Shown: positions 8,260 to 17,406, numbered from the stretch's first letter. The stretch is DNA of 64,000 nt from Adhaeribacter soli (GCF_008727925.1 NZ_VTWT01000003.1:310001-374000); one strand, 5' to 3'. The notes: a model not told the origin generated them from the letters alone. Numbers and translations: made by a program.

Positions 8260-9606
8260 ATGGAAAATACCGCTTTTAAAATATACCAGTTCGAAGACAA
8301 AGGCCTGGCCCATTATTCGTATGCCGTTCTGAGCGAAGGCGAAATTGTTTTAATCGATCCGGCCCGCAATCCACAGCCCTACTACGAATACGCCACCCTG
8401 CACGACGCCCGCATTGTAGCCGTAATCGAAACCCATCCGCACGCCGATTTTGTAAGCAGCCACCTGGAAATTGCCAGCAGCAAGGAAGCCCTTATTTACG
8501 CCAGCAAATTACTGGGAGCTACATATCCGCACGAATCCTTCGACGACGGCGATTTCTTTCAGGTCGGAAAAGTTACGCTGCACGCCATCAATACCCCCGG
8601 CCATTCACCCGACAGCATTACCATAGTTCTGAAAGATGAAAACCAGAAAGAAGTGGCTGCCTTTACCGGCGATACCCTCTTTATTGGCGATGTAGGCCGC
8701 CCCGATTTGCGCGAAAGTGTAGGCAACTTAACCGCTAAACGCGACGAACTGGCCCGGCAGATGTATCGCAGCACCCGCGAAAAACTCATGAAGCTGCCCG
8801 ACGATGTATTGGTTTACCCGAGCCACGGCGCCGGTTCGCTTTGCGGCAAAGGCCTGAGCAGCGCCAACGTAAGCACCATCGGCGCCGAGAAACTGAGCAA
8901 CAGCGCCCTGCAGGAAATGACCGAAGAAGCCTTCGTAGAATTCCTGACCGCTGACCAGCCTTTTGTGCCGAAATATTTTGGTTACGACGTAGAACTGAAC
9001 AAGCAGGGTGCCCCGGATTACAACCCATCGGTAAATGCCGTGCCGCGTCTGGAAGCCGATCATGCCTTGGATAGCAATGCCCTGGTGATCGATGCCCGTC
9101 CGCAAACCAGTTTCCGGAAAGGCCACCTGACCGGTGCTATCAACCTGATGGACGGCCTGAAGTTCGAAACCTGGCTGGGTTCCATAGTTGGTCCGGACGA
9201 AAAATATTACCTGATTGCCGAAACCGAAGATGCCCTTGAAAAACTGATTGCCAAAGCCGCTAAAATTGGGTACGAGCTGAACATTGCCGGCGGCATTGTA
9301 GCCAAAGAACTCGGCGAGGAAACTTCCCCGGAAACCGATGTAAACGCCTTCACGCAAAACCCGGACGCCTTTACCATTGTCGATATCCGCAACACCGGCG
9401 AAGTAAAAACCCGCCAGATCTTCCCGAACGCCATCAGCATTCCGCTGCCTGAGCTCCGCGAACGCGCCCACGAAATTCCGGCCGATAAACCCGTGCTCGT
9501 GCATTGCGCCGGCGGTTACCGCTCCGCAGCCGGCGCCAGTATCATCCGCCAGGCCGTTCAAGACCAGCCGGTGTACGATCTGGGAGAAGCCATTACGAAG
9601 TTCTAG
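8260..9606 (+). CDS. Metallo-beta-lactamase-fold / rhodanese fusion protein
   Basis: The ATG at 8260 begins the conserved part; a TTG at 8218 would add 14 unlikely residues. Residues 1-240 are a glyoxalase II/persulfide-dioxygenase-like domain with the metal loop 'THPHADF' (59-63 region), 'NTPGHSPDS' and 'GDTLFIGDVGRPDLR'. Two rhodanese domains follow: the first lacks the active Cys, the second has 'VHCAGGYRSA' with the CxxGxR loop. Such ETHE1-like fusions oxidise glutathione or other low-molecular-weight persulfides in sulfide detoxification. The residue after the metal Asp is Phe instead of the common His, so metal coordination may differ. A terminator follows. Confidence 0.88.
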   Translation: MENTAFKIYQFEDKGLAHYSYAVLSEGEIVLIDPARNPQPYYEYATLHDARIVAVIETHPHADFVSSHLEIASSKEALIYASKLLGATYPHESFDDGDFFQVGKVTLHAINTPGHSPDSITIVLKDENQKEVAAFTGDTLFIGDVGRPDLRESVGNLTAKRDELARQMYRSTREKLMKLPDDVLVYPSHGAGSLCGKGLSSANVSTIGAEKLSNSALQEMTEEAFVEFLTADQPFVPKYFGYDVELNKQGAPDYNPSVNAVPRLEADHALDSNALVIDARPQTSFRKGHLTGAINLMDGLKFETWLGSIVGPDEKYYLIAETEDALEKLIAKAAKIGYELNIAGGIVAKELGEETSPETDVNAFTQNPDAFTIVDIRNTGEVKTRQIFPNAISIPLPELRERAHEIPADKPVLVHCAGGYRSAAGASIIRQAVQDQPVYDLGEAITKF

Positions 9607-9689
9607 GTTTTAGATAAAGGTAGAAGGAGGAAGGAAGAAAGATTAAGAGTTTTTCTTCGGAAGAGTTACCGTTTTAAGCTGAAAAAGTG

Positions 9690-9724
9690 AAGCCGCACTG
9701 AAGTAACTTCGGTGCGGCTTTTTT
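9690..9724 (+). terminator. Rho-independent terminator
   Basis: The arms AAGCCGCAC/GTGCGGCTT, with a further paired TGAAG/CTTCG segment, end in a run of T. It sits 84 nt after the rhodanese-fusion stop. Confidence 0.85.
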
Positions 9725-9744
9725 ATGCAGAAAACATTATAATA

Positions 9745-9800
9745 TTCTCAACTCCTCAGTAGCGTAGGGTTTAAACCCTACGCTACTGAGGAGTTGAGAA
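9745..9800. repeat. 56-bp perfect palindrome
   Basis: Every base from 9745 pairs with its mirror to 9800 with no loop; the centre is GGTTTAAACC flanked by GTAGCG/CGCTAC and CTCAACTCCTCA/TGAGGAGTTGAG. The central 28 bp recur exactly at 17075-17102. Confidence 0.95.
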
Positions 9801-10077
9801 AGAAAGCTTGCGCTGAAAAAGCTGCTGTTTGTAGTCTTCCGGAGGAGGACTGCAAACTTTAAATGAAACAGGAAGTCTCCGACTTCCCCACGCTACCACA
9901 AATTTCCCGGAACTGCTTGTTCGCGTGGAGCAGCAGAAACGGAAACGGCTGCTTTCATTATTGCTTTGCAGTCGTCCTTCAGAAGAATACAGGAAACGGA
10001 TTTTCAGAAAATAACTTTTATTTTCTCCAGCTGTTTTTATCTTTCTACCTTCATCCTTCTACCTTCATCCAGAAAAT

Positions 10078-10764
10078 ATGTGTGGCCGTTATTCCGTAAA
10101 CCCCAAAGCCAAAGGAGCCAGTAGGGCCGTAAAGCTGCTTCAGAAAGCCGAGGCCGAAGCGCATTACAACGCAGCGCCCAGCCAGGGCCTTCCCGTAATT
10201 ACCGACGAGAAACCCAACGAAGTACAGTTCTTTCAGTGGGGTTTGCTGCCGCACTGGGCTTCCGGTCCCGACTATCATCCCAAATCCATAAACGCGCGCG
10301 CCGAAACCTTAGCCGAAAAAAATACCTTTAAACAACTGCTGAAACGCCACCGCTGCCTGGTACCCGCCGATGGTTTTTATGAATGGAAGAAAGTAGGCAA
10401 AACGAAGATCCCGTATCGCATCCTGCTCAAAAACGAAGACCTGTTTACCTTTGCCGGCCTCTGGGACGAATGGGCCGACAAAGAAACCGGAGAGGTGCGC
10501 CACACCTTCACCATTATCACGACCGACGCCAACGAATTAGTGAAACCGCTGCACGACCGCATGCCCGTGCTGTTGCATCCCGGAGAAGAAAAACTGTGGC
10601 TGCAGGAGGCCCCGGATGCGGACCACTTAAAACTGCTGCACCCCTATCCGTCCGAAGAAATGAAACTCTACCAGGTATCACCACTCGTAAATTCCCCCAC
10701 CCACGAGTCGCCGGAAGTAGTGGCTCCGGATACCACAACCGGCACCCAGGGCAGTTTGTTCTGA
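10078..10764 (+). CDS. SRAP (YedK/HMCES) DNA abasic-site protein
   Basis: The 228-residue protein begins 'MCGRYSVNP', so Cys2 becomes the N-terminal nucleophile after Met removal. The other catalytic residues are visible: Asn72 in 'SINARAET', Glu102 in 'DGFYEW' and His159 in 'PLHDRMPV'. SRAP proteins form a thiazolidine DNA-protein crosslink with abasic sites in single-stranded DNA and thereby shield them during replication. The length is typical. It is monocistronic; no LexA-type operator was recognised upstream. Confidence 0.95.
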   Translation: MCGRYSVNPKAKGASRAVKLLQKAEAEAHYNAAPSQGLPVITDEKPNEVQFFQWGLLPHWASGPDYHPKSINARAETLAEKNTFKQLLKRHRCLVPADGFYEWKKVGKTKIPYRILLKNEDLFTFAGLWDEWADKETGEVRHTFTIITTDANELVKPLHDRMPVLLHPGEEKLWLQEAPDADHLKLLHPYPSEEMKLYQVSPLVNSPTHESPEVVAPDTTTGTQGSLF

Positions 10765-11411
10765 TCGGAAATTCGCTGCAAAAAATATCCTGCCAAGCGC
10801 CTTCGGCAAAAGACAGACTGGCGCAAGTATTAAACAGACTGGCGCAAGTGTTAAGCGTAAGCGTCACTTGGGCCTGACAGACAGAAGCCAGTCTCCAGAC
10901 TGGCGTTAACGGGAGTACAGAATATCTGCCTTTAAAGCCACGGAAGTCTGAAGACTTCCTCCTGTTCTTTAGGCCCAAGTGGCGCTTTCGCTCAACACTT
11001 GCGCCAGAAATAACCAGTAGAAAAGCACAAAGAAAACTACCAGCTTTGCCAGCCGTTGCGGCGGCGGGAGTAATGCTTGCGCCGGTAAGAGCGGAGCGCA
11101 TAGTACTGCCTTTTATGAATAAAGCTGATATAAGCTGATTTGAGTCGTGGTACCCGCAAAACGCCTCCTTTCCCTGATGTGCAACATTTTAGGCTATACG
11201 CCGCTCTTTTTCCGGCAGCAGGTACATTGCTTTAAATTTCCGTTAAGAAACCGCTTTTAAAAGGGAATAACTTTCAGCCATGAAATCGTTAGCGTTTTTG
11301 GGCTAAAAAGTAGAATTAATCCATACTATTTCTGAATGCACCTGCTTGTAACTACGCAGAACTTGGTACTTTTGCGGCACGAACGATTTTAATACCGGAA
11401 TGTAGAACAAG
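10765..11411. other. Gene-free stretch with tandem and inverted repeats
   Basis: Two tandem 21-bp units (10813-10833 and 10834-10854) start ACAGACTGGCGCAAGT. A segment at 10841-10875 is repeated in inverted form at 10971-11005 (35-bp arms, a few mismatches). Hairpins with GCCAGTC/GACTGGC and GGAAGTC/GACTTCC arms lie between. Towards the end are a dispersed-motif copy (11283-11311) and the mgtE promoter. No gene was seen. Confidence 0.7.
11346..11375 (+). promoter_or_regulatory. Predicted Bacteroidota promoter of mgtE
   Basis: A TTG (11346-11348), 19-bp spacer and TACTTTTG (11368-11375) exactly fit the Bacteroidota TTG-N19-TAnnTTTG consensus. Transcription would start near 11381, giving a leader of about 30 nt. 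Confidence 0.65.
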
Positions 11412-12791
11412 ATGGAGCACGCGAAGCTGGCAGAAATAAATTACCTCATCGGGGAAGGCGAATTCTATACGCTTAAAGACATCCTGAAGGAACTGGAACC
11501 TGCCGAACTGGTGGAGCTCATCACCGAACGGGAAGAGGAACGGGACAGGGTCATTATTTTCCGGCTGCTGCCCGTAAAACTGGCGGCCCGCACCTTCGAG
11601 TACCTCGATTTCGAAACGCAGGAATATTTCCTCCACGCGCTCAACAACGACAAGGTTGCCGCTATCCTGAACGATATGTCGCCCGACGACCGGACGGCTT
11701 TGCTCGAATACCTGCCCAACACCGTCGTAAAAGAACTTATTGCTATTCTTTCGGAAAAAGAGCGTAAAGTTACCCTGGAGCTTTTAGGTTATCCGGAATT
11801 CAGCGTGGGCCGCCTCGTAACCCCCGACTACGTGGCCATCAAGGAAAACATGACCGTAGAGGAAGTGATCGACCACATCCGCGAATACGGCCACGATTCC
11901 GAAACCATTTCCGTGCTCTACGTGGTAGATGAAAAAGGCATCCTGATCGACGACATCCGGCTTAGGGAAGTAATTCTTGCGCCCAAAGGCTCCGTGATCC
12001 GCGACCTGATCGACCACCGTTTTGTGGCCCTCCGCGCCATGCAGGACCAGGAAGAAGCCCTCGAAATTTTCCGTAAAAACGACCGTGCCGCCTTGCCCGT
12101 GCTTGACGAGGAAGGGCTGCTTTTCGGCATCGTAACCATCGACGACATGCTTTCGGTGCAGAAAGAAGAAGATACCGAAGACATTCAGAAACTGGGCGGT
12201 ACCGAAGCTTTGGAAGAACCTTACCTCACTATTCCGCTTCTGGAAATGGTAAAAAAGCGTGCCGGCTGGCTCGTGATCCTGCTTTTAGGCGAAATGCTTA
12301 CCGCCTCGGCCATGGGTTTCTTCGAAGATGAAATTGCCAAAGCCGTAGTGCTTACCTTATTCATTCCTTTAATTATTTCCAGTGGCGGCAATACCGGTTC
12401 TCAGGCTACCACGCTCATTATCCGGGCCATGGCCATTGGCGAAGTGTACCTTTCCGACTGGTGGCGGGTGATGCGGCGCGAATTGCTGCTGGGTTTTATG
12501 CTTGGCGGCATTCTGGGCCTGATCGGCTTCTTGCGCATCATGATCTGGGCCACCTTCATGGATTCGTACGGACCGCACTGGCTCGGCATTGCCTATACGG
12601 TTGGCTTCTCGCTGGTCGGGGTCGTGTTGTGGGGGTCTTTAGCCGGTTCCATGCTCCCGATCCTGCTCAAACGCCTGAAACTCGATCCGGCCACTTCCTC
12701 CGCGCCCTTTGTAGCTACGCTCGTAGACGTAACCGGCCTGGTAATTTATTTTTCCTTCGCCTTCCTGTTTTTAAGAGGAACGTTGCTGTAA
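11412..12791 (+). CDS. mgtE: Magnesium transporter MgtE
   Basis: The 459-residue length and domain order fit MgtE: an N-terminal superhelical domain with 'LNDMSPDDRTALLEYLP', two CBS domains at about 140-260 ('LVTPDYVAIKENMTVEEV', 'LFGIVTIDDML') that gate on cytosolic Mg2+, a connecting helix, and five membrane helices from about 285 with the pore motif 'PLIISSGGNTGSQATTLIIR'. It imports Mg2+ through the inner membrane as a homodimer. It stands alone behind a clear promoter; no M-box-like riboswitch was recognised. Confidence 0.95.
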   Translation: MEHAKLAEINYLIGEGEFYTLKDILKELEPAELVELITEREEERDRVIIFRLLPVKLAARTFEYLDFETQEYFLHALNNDKVAAILNDMSPDDRTALLEYLPNTVVKELIAILSEKERKVTLELLGYPEFSVGRLVTPDYVAIKENMTVEEVIDHIREYGHDSETISVLYVVDEKGILIDDIRLREVILAPKGSVIRDLIDHRFVALRAMQDQEEALEIFRKNDRAALPVLDEEGLLFGIVTIDDMLSVQKEEDTEDIQKLGGTEALEEPYLTIPLLEMVKKRAGWLVILLLGEMLTASAMGFFEDEIAKAVVLTLFIPLIISSGGNTGSQATTLIIRAMAIGEVYLSDWWRVMRRELLLGFMLGGILGLIGFLRIMIWATFMDSYGPHWLGIAYTVGFSLVGVVLWGSLAGSMLPILLKRLKLDPATSSAPFVATLVDVTGLVIYFSFAFLFLRGTLL

Positions 12792-12976
12792 CCCAAAATG
12801 GTAGGTTTGGGCCTGAAAAAACTATCTGAAAGTTATTCTTAAAAAGTCTAAAGCTCTTCCGGGCACAGATGTCCAAAAAAGCATTATGATGGGACAAGTG
12901 CAAGTGAGCCCTTTCGAGGGTTTTTGTTTCCAATGCAGCTAGCAGAATATTTCCGCAATTCCATTAATTTGCCCGC

Positions 12977-13516
12977 ATGAAAATACTGGCAATTTCCGGC
13001 AGCCTTCGCGAAGCTTCCACCAACACCGCAATCCTGAAAAGCCTGCAGAAGCTAGCACCCGGCACCACAGATTTTACCATCTACTGCCCCGATCCCGCTA
13101 TTCCGCATTTCAGTCCGGATTTGGATAAACCGGATGCTTTTACCAGCGTGGAAACGCTACGGAATCTGGTGAAAAATGCGAATGGAGTAATTATCTGCAC
13201 GCCGGAATATGCTTATGGGGTGCCTGGTACCCTGAAAAATGCGCTCGACTGGCTCGTTTCCTCCGGCGAACTGAACGAAAAGCCAGTTGCCGCCCTCAGC
13301 GCTTCGCCCATGTACACCGGCGGCGAAAAAGCGCTTACTTCTTTGCTCCACACCCTTACCGCTTTGGGTACGGTACCGGCCGGTTCGCTTTCTATTGGCA
13401 GCATAAATACCAAAATAAATGCTGCTAAAGAAATTACCGATTCCGAAACCGTAGAAGCCTTGAAAATGCTACTCCAGAAGCTGGAAAAAGTAGTGGCTGA
13501 GAAGGTTTCGGGTTAG
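12977..13516 (+). CDS. NADPH-dependent FMN reductase family protein
   Basis: A 179-residue flavodoxin-like protein. 'SGSLREASTNTAI' (residues 7-19) binds the FMN phosphate and 'CTPEYAYGVPGTLKNALDW' (about 75-94) is the family signature around the isoalloxazine. Relatives (ChrR, azoreductase and quinone reductase types) reduce quinones, chromate or azo dyes with NAD(P)H; the natural substrate here is unknown. The start is the only Met close to the fold. It is followed by a REP-like hairpin (13568-13620) and the divergent-looking TetR control region. Confidence 0.92.
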   Translation: MKILAISGSLREASTNTAILKSLQKLAPGTTDFTIYCPDPAIPHFSPDLDKPDAFTSVETLRNLVKNANGVIICTPEYAYGVPGTLKNALDWLVSSGELNEKPVAALSASPMYTGGEKALTSLLHTLTALGTVPAGSLSIGSINTKINAAKEITDSETVEALKMLLQKLEKVVAEKVSG

Positions 13517-13567
13517 TTAATAAGTGACAGTTCAGGGGCAATACTCGAAATTCCAATACAAACTATT

Positions 13568-13620
13568 CATTGCCGTCTGCTTTAGCTGACGGATCTGTGA
13601 GCTAAAGCAGACGGCAATGA
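13568..13620. repeat. Large hairpin, REP-like
   Basis: The arms of 21 nt (TCATTGCCGTCTGCTTTAGC and complement) enclose an 11-nt loop. The arms are shared with the palindrome at 17476-17531, and contain GCTAAAGC and GGCAAT, also present in the REP repeats next to the tyrosine transposase at 42.5 kb. Confidence 0.85.
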
Positions 13621-13744
13621 AAGCGGAAAGAAAATGCCTGGATCTAATAGTTCTTCTATTTTTCAGCCGTAGGTAGCATTTTAATTCCTATTACGTCAGT
13701 TTATAATTCCTTTCCCCAAAAATTAAATTCCTGTAACCATTCGG

Positions 13745-13766
13745 ATTAATCAAACGTTTGATTAAT
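13745..13766. promoter_or_regulatory. Palindromic operator for the TetR regulator
   Basis: A perfect 22-bp palindrome, half-site ATTAATCAAAC, ends 22 nt before the GTG start of the TetR gene. The size and position are those of a self-regulated TetR operator. Confidence 0.75.
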
Positions 13767-13788
13767 ATTGTGCTGCATAACGAGCAAA

Positions 13789-14400
13789 GTGGATAAACGC
13801 GAACACATTTTAGAAATAGCCGAAGGGCTTTTTGCCGAATATGGTTACGAAGGCGCTTCCACGCGGATGCTGGCCAAAGAAGCCGGCGTGAATGTGGCCA
13901 TGATCTCGTATTATTTCGGCTCGAAAGAAAAACTATTCGAGGCGCTGGTAGAAAAACGCACCAGTTTTGCCCGTGAACAAATTGCCAGCCTGAGCCGGGA
14001 AGAGCAGGATCCGTGGCAGAAACTGAATGCGGTGATCGACCTGAACGTGGACCGTATTTTATCGGATCAGCAGTTTTACCGCATTCTTTACCGGGAGGTT
14101 TCCCTGCAGCAACGCTCCCAACTGGGCGCGAACCTGGTGGCGATTCTGATGAAGAACGTAAAGGGGCTGATCGCCTTAATTCAGGCCGGCATTAAGGCGA
14201 AAGCTTTCCGGCCGGTAGATCCGGAGCTGACGGTGGCCACGCTTATTGGTACTATTTTTCATACTACCATGACTACCGCGTTGGCGCACTTATTGCTGAA
14301 CGGGAATCCGGATGGTAGCAGCGTAACCGACGAAAAATTCGCGCAGCGGCTGAAAGACCACCTGAAGGATCTGCTGCAGGCGCATTTAAGACCCATTTAA
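13789..14400 (+). CDS. TetR/AcrR family transcriptional regulator
   Basis: The GTG at 13789 is preferred (protein starting 'MDKREHILEIAEGLFAEYG'); an upstream TTG at 13768 adds 7 residues and would crowd the operator. The helix-turn-helix is clear: 'GASTRMLAKEAGVNVAMISYYFGSKEKLFEAL' at residues 22-53. The C-terminal ligand domain of about 150 residues resembles the AcrR C-terminal DUF1956/CecR-like type. It probably represses itself through the 22-bp palindrome; a possible target is the ABC permease 260 nt downstream, although a terminator-like hairpin lies between. Confidence 0.92.
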   Translation: MDKREHILEIAEGLFAEYGYEGASTRMLAKEAGVNVAMISYYFGSKEKLFEALVEKRTSFAREQIASLSREEQDPWQKLNAVIDLNVDRILSDQQFYRILYREVSLQQRSQLGANLVAILMKNVKGLIALIQAGIKAKAFRPVDPELTVATLIGTIFHTTMTTALAHLLLNGNPDGSSVTDEKFAQRLKDHLKDLLQAHLRPI

Positions 14401-14445
14401 GACCTGTTCAACCTTAATCAAACTATAAAGATCTCTCACAGCAGG

Positions 14446-14478
14446 GGCCGGATTCTGAAAAGAGCCGGCCTTTCGCTT
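14446..14478 (+). terminator. Possible terminator after tetR-type gene
   Basis: GGCCGG (14446-14451) pairs with CCGGCC (14465-14470), followed by TTTCGCTTT. The T tract is broken, so this is tentative. Confidence 0.45.
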
Positions 14479-14659
14479 TCAGCACTGTCCGGTTGCGGAG
14501 GCTTAAGCGTTTGTTTTCGTACACGTTGCCCCCGGAAGATCGCATAAAAACCTCTTTCTTCCGCTAAATTCCTACTCTTTTCATACTGGCATATTTCGTG
14601 TAAAGCATGCAACCGGAGAAGTTTTCTTTTCCGGTTCACTTACCTACCGTTTTGCGCTT

Positions 14660-17068
14660 ATGCTGAAGAATTATTTCAAGACTGCCTACCGGAACCTGAT
14701 GCGCCACAAGTTCTATTCGGCCATTACCATGCTGGGTTTAGCCACAGGCATTGCCTGCTTCCTGCTTATCTTCCTGTTCATTCAGGATGAAGTGCGCTAC
14801 GACCGGTTTCACACCAAAGCCGATCGCATTTACCGCCTTATTAGTAAGCTCGATTCCGAAGAAGGTCAGGGCGAAGAATCGTCGAGCGCCTCGCTGCCGG
14901 TGGCCAAAGCCCTGCAAACTGATTATCCGCATTTAATTGAGGCTACCGTAAGGTTTTTCAATTTTCAGCAGCCAACCCTTACCCTGGAACGCGGCGAGAA
15001 AAAGCTGAACGAAAAACACCTGTTCTTTGCCGATTCTACGGTTTTTAAGGTCTTCGATTTTCCCCTGGCTAAAGGCAACCCGGCCGAAGCGCTCTCTCAG
15101 CCCAATACCATTGTGCTAAGTCAGGAATTAGCCGAAAAATACTTCGGCAACGAAGACCCGATGAACCAAGTGCTGAAGTTCGAAGGCCTTTTCGAGCTGA
15201 AAGTTACCGGAGTGCTGGCTCCGCTGAAGCACCCGACCCATATTCCTTTCGAAGGCCTGATCGCGTTCCGGACGGCGTATAAAATGGCCCCGCATCTGGA
15301 CCGCAACTGGGTCTGGAACCCGGCCTGGACTTACGTGCTGCTGAAAGACGGCGCCAGTCCGCAAGAACTGGAAGCGCAATTCCCCGAGTTTGTAAAGAAA
15401 TATTACCCGGAATTTATTCAGCCGCAGATCACGCAGTATTTACAGCCACTCAAAGATATTCACCTGCACTCCGACCTCGATTATGAAATGCAGCCGAACG
15501 GCGACATCAACAACCTCTTTATTTTTGGGGTGATCGGGATTTTCATTCTGGTTATTGCCTGCATCAACTTTATGAACCTGGCTACGGCGCGGGCTTCCGG
15601 CCGGGCCAAAGAAGTGGGCATCCGCAAGGTTTCGGGCGCGTACCGTTCGCAACTTATCGGGCAGTTTCTGGCGGAAGCCGTGCTGTTGAGTTTCTTCGCC
15701 GTGCTGTTAGCTTTGGCATTGGTAGAAGTGTTGCTGCCGCTTTTCAGCGGAATTTCCGGCAAAGCCCTCGACTTCGACCTGCTTACCAACCCGGCCTTGC
15801 TGACTGGTTTGATCGGAATTGGCTTGCTTACGGGCCTGGCTTCGGGCTTGTATCCGGCATTTTTCCTGTCGGCTTTTGAGCCGGTAAAAGTGTTGAAAGG
15901 GCAGGCGGCCAAAACCGGTTCCGGCAGCGCGGCCTTGCGCAAAGGGCTGGTGGTACTGCAGTTCGCGATCTCGCTGGGGCTTATTATCGGCACGTTTGTG
16001 GTAAACCGGCAACTGGAATACATGCGTTCGGTGAATCTGGGCTTTAATAAGGAACAGGTCTTGGTGCTGCCGTTGCGTCCGCCGCTGGTTTCTAAAACCG
16101 AAGCCATTAAAAATGAATTGCTTACCGGGAAAGGGGTGGTGAGCGTAACGCACATGAACGAGATTCTGGGCGAGAGCCACAACACGCACGAAGTAAACTA
16201 CGAAGGCATGCAACGCGGCAAGTGGATCTACTTCCCGGCTTTAATGGTGGGCGAAGATTTCGTAAAAACCTTCGGCCTCGAAATTATTGCCGGCCGCGAT
16301 TTTTCCCGCGCCCATCCATCGGATGATTCCCTGGGAATTCTGATAAACGAAGCCATGGTAAAACATTTGGGTTGGGGCACGCCGGAGCAGGCTTTGGGCA
16401 AGCGCTTCAGCACGGCCGGCAGCAACGAGAAAGTGATCGGCGTGGTGAAGGATTTCAATTTCGTTTCGGTAGCCAATACCATCGGGCCGTTTGCGCTGGA
16501 CATTCCCAAAAAGCGGATGGGCGGTTTCTTTACCAAATATTTAGCCCTGCGCGTTTCTCCTGCCAATTTTGATGCTACCGTAGCGCACATCGAAAAAGTC
16601 TGGGGCAAATTTTCCCCGCAATACCCGCTGGAATATTTCTTCCTGGATCAGCGCCTCGATCAGCAATACAAAACCCAGGAAAACTTAGGCAAGCTGGTAG
16701 GCTATTTCTCGATCCTGGCCATTATGATCGCCTGTTTAGGTTTGTTTGCCCTGGCTTCGTTTACGGCAGAACAGCGCACCAAAGAAATCGGCATCCGGAA
16801 AGTGATGGGCGCTTCGGTGCAAAGCATTGTGTACCTGCTGACCAAAGATTTCGTGAAACTGGTTTTTCTGGCGGCTATCATAGCGTTTCCGGTAGCTTAT
16901 TTCGGCACGTACCGTTGGCTTGAGAACTTTGCTTACCGCATTCAGGTGCCAGTGTGGGTATTTGCCCTTGCCGGAGTTTTAGGCTTGCTCATTGCCGTGC
17001 TCACGGTAAGTTACCAGGCCATAAAAGCCGCTTATACCAATCCGGTGAAGAGCTTGAAGTGGGAGTAG
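14660..17068 (+). CDS. MacB/FtsX-type ABC transporter permease (two-module)
   Basis: The 802-residue protein has the duplicated layout common in Bacteroidota: a first TM helix (about 20-40), a periplasmic MacB_PCD domain, three TMs with 'ATARASGRAKEVGIRKVSGA' (about 310-330), then TM 'LQFAISLGLIIGTFVV', a second periplasmic domain, and three TMs with 'FTAEQRTKEIGIRKVMGAS'. Such permeases couple cytosolic ATP hydrolysis to periplasmic movement and export peptides, lipoproteins or antibiotics. No ATPase gene is adjacent, so the partner must be elsewhere. The substrate is unknown. The preceding TetR gene may control it. Confidence 0.93.
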   Translation: MLKNYFKTAYRNLMRHKFYSAITMLGLATGIACFLLIFLFIQDEVRYDRFHTKADRIYRLISKLDSEEGQGEESSSASLPVAKALQTDYPHLIEATVRFFNFQQPTLTLERGEKKLNEKHLFFADSTVFKVFDFPLAKGNPAEALSQPNTIVLSQELAEKYFGNEDPMNQVLKFEGLFELKVTGVLAPLKHPTHIPFEGLIAFRTAYKMAPHLDRNWVWNPAWTYVLLKDGASPQELEAQFPEFVKKYYPEFIQPQITQYLQPLKDIHLHSDLDYEMQPNGDINNLFIFGVIGIFILVIACINFMNLATARASGRAKEVGIRKVSGAYRSQLIGQFLAEAVLLSFFAVLLALALVEVLLPLFSGISGKALDFDLLTNPALLTGLIGIGLLTGLASGLYPAFFLSAFEPVKVLKGQAAKTGSGSAALRKGLVVLQFAISLGLIIGTFVVNRQLEYMRSVNLGFNKEQVLVLPLRPPLVSKTEAIKNELLTGKGVVSVTHMNEILGESHNTHEVNYEGMQRGKWIYFPALMVGEDFVKTFGLEIIAGRDFSRAHPSDDSLGILINEAMVKHLGWGTPEQALGKRFSTAGSNEKVIGVVKDFNFVSVANTIGPFALDIPKKRMGGFFTKYLALRVSPANFDATVAHIEKVWGKFSPQYPLEYFFLDQRLDQQYKTQENLGKLVGYFSILAIMIACLGLFALASFTAEQRTKEIGIRKVMGASVQSIVYLLTKDFVKLVFLAAIIAFPVAYFGTYRWLENFAYRIQVPVWVFALAGVLGLLIAVLTVSYQAIKAAYTNPVKSLKWE

Positions 17069-17074
17069 GAACCT

Positions 17075-17102
17075 GTAGCGTAGGGTTTAAACCCTACGCT
17101 AC
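17075..17102. repeat. 28-bp perfect palindrome
   Basis: Half-site GTAGCGTAGGGTTT and its complement; identical to the centre of the palindrome at 9745-9800. It lies 7 nt after the ABC permease stop and is followed by TTTTTATA, so it could act as a terminator. Confidence 0.9.
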
Positions 17103-17406
17103 TTTTTATATTAGCAGAGTGCTGCTCAGCTGCTCTTCCGGACATCTGTGTCCGGAAGTAACCTGCCGGGGATATTCTTATCCCCGTATTATTGCTCTTC
17201 CGTTATTTGCAATCCGGAAGGATGGTACTTCGGATCTGTGATTGGGGTTTTTCAGCAGAAAAGCCTACTGCTTTGCCGGCGTTCGGGCAAGGCGGATTGC
17301 AAATCCGCGGCTCGTGCATCCGGATTCAGAAATCCGGATGAGCGCTGATGAGCGATGATGAGCGATGACGTTTGACGTTCCGCCTGAATTAAGATGCTAT
17401 GGTTTC

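Larger units (their letters stand above)
9607..10077. other. Gene-free stretch with terminator and palindromes
   Basis: Besides the terminator and the 56-bp palindrome it holds a copy-like trace of the dispersed motif (near 9668-9687) and a short GGAAGTC/GACTTCC hairpin (about 9871-9887). Pyrimidine-rich repeats 'CTACCTTCATCC' stand just before the SRAP start codon. A short reading frame at 9863-10099 lacks family features and is not taken as a gene. Confidence 0.6.

Noticed and set aside
8728-9561. Long minus-strand reading frame opposite the rhodanese fusion
   Set aside because: It is a shadow of the real gene: composition is Gly/Phe/Val-rich without domains and the plus-strand frame has clear motifs.
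9863-10099. Short plus-strand frame before the SRAP gene
   Set aside because: It overlaps the SRAP start, has low-complexity Phe/Leu content and no relatives recognisable.
10517-11101. Minus-strand frame across the SRAP 3' end and the repeat region
   Set aside because: It runs through hairpins and tandem repeats and shows no protein-like pattern.
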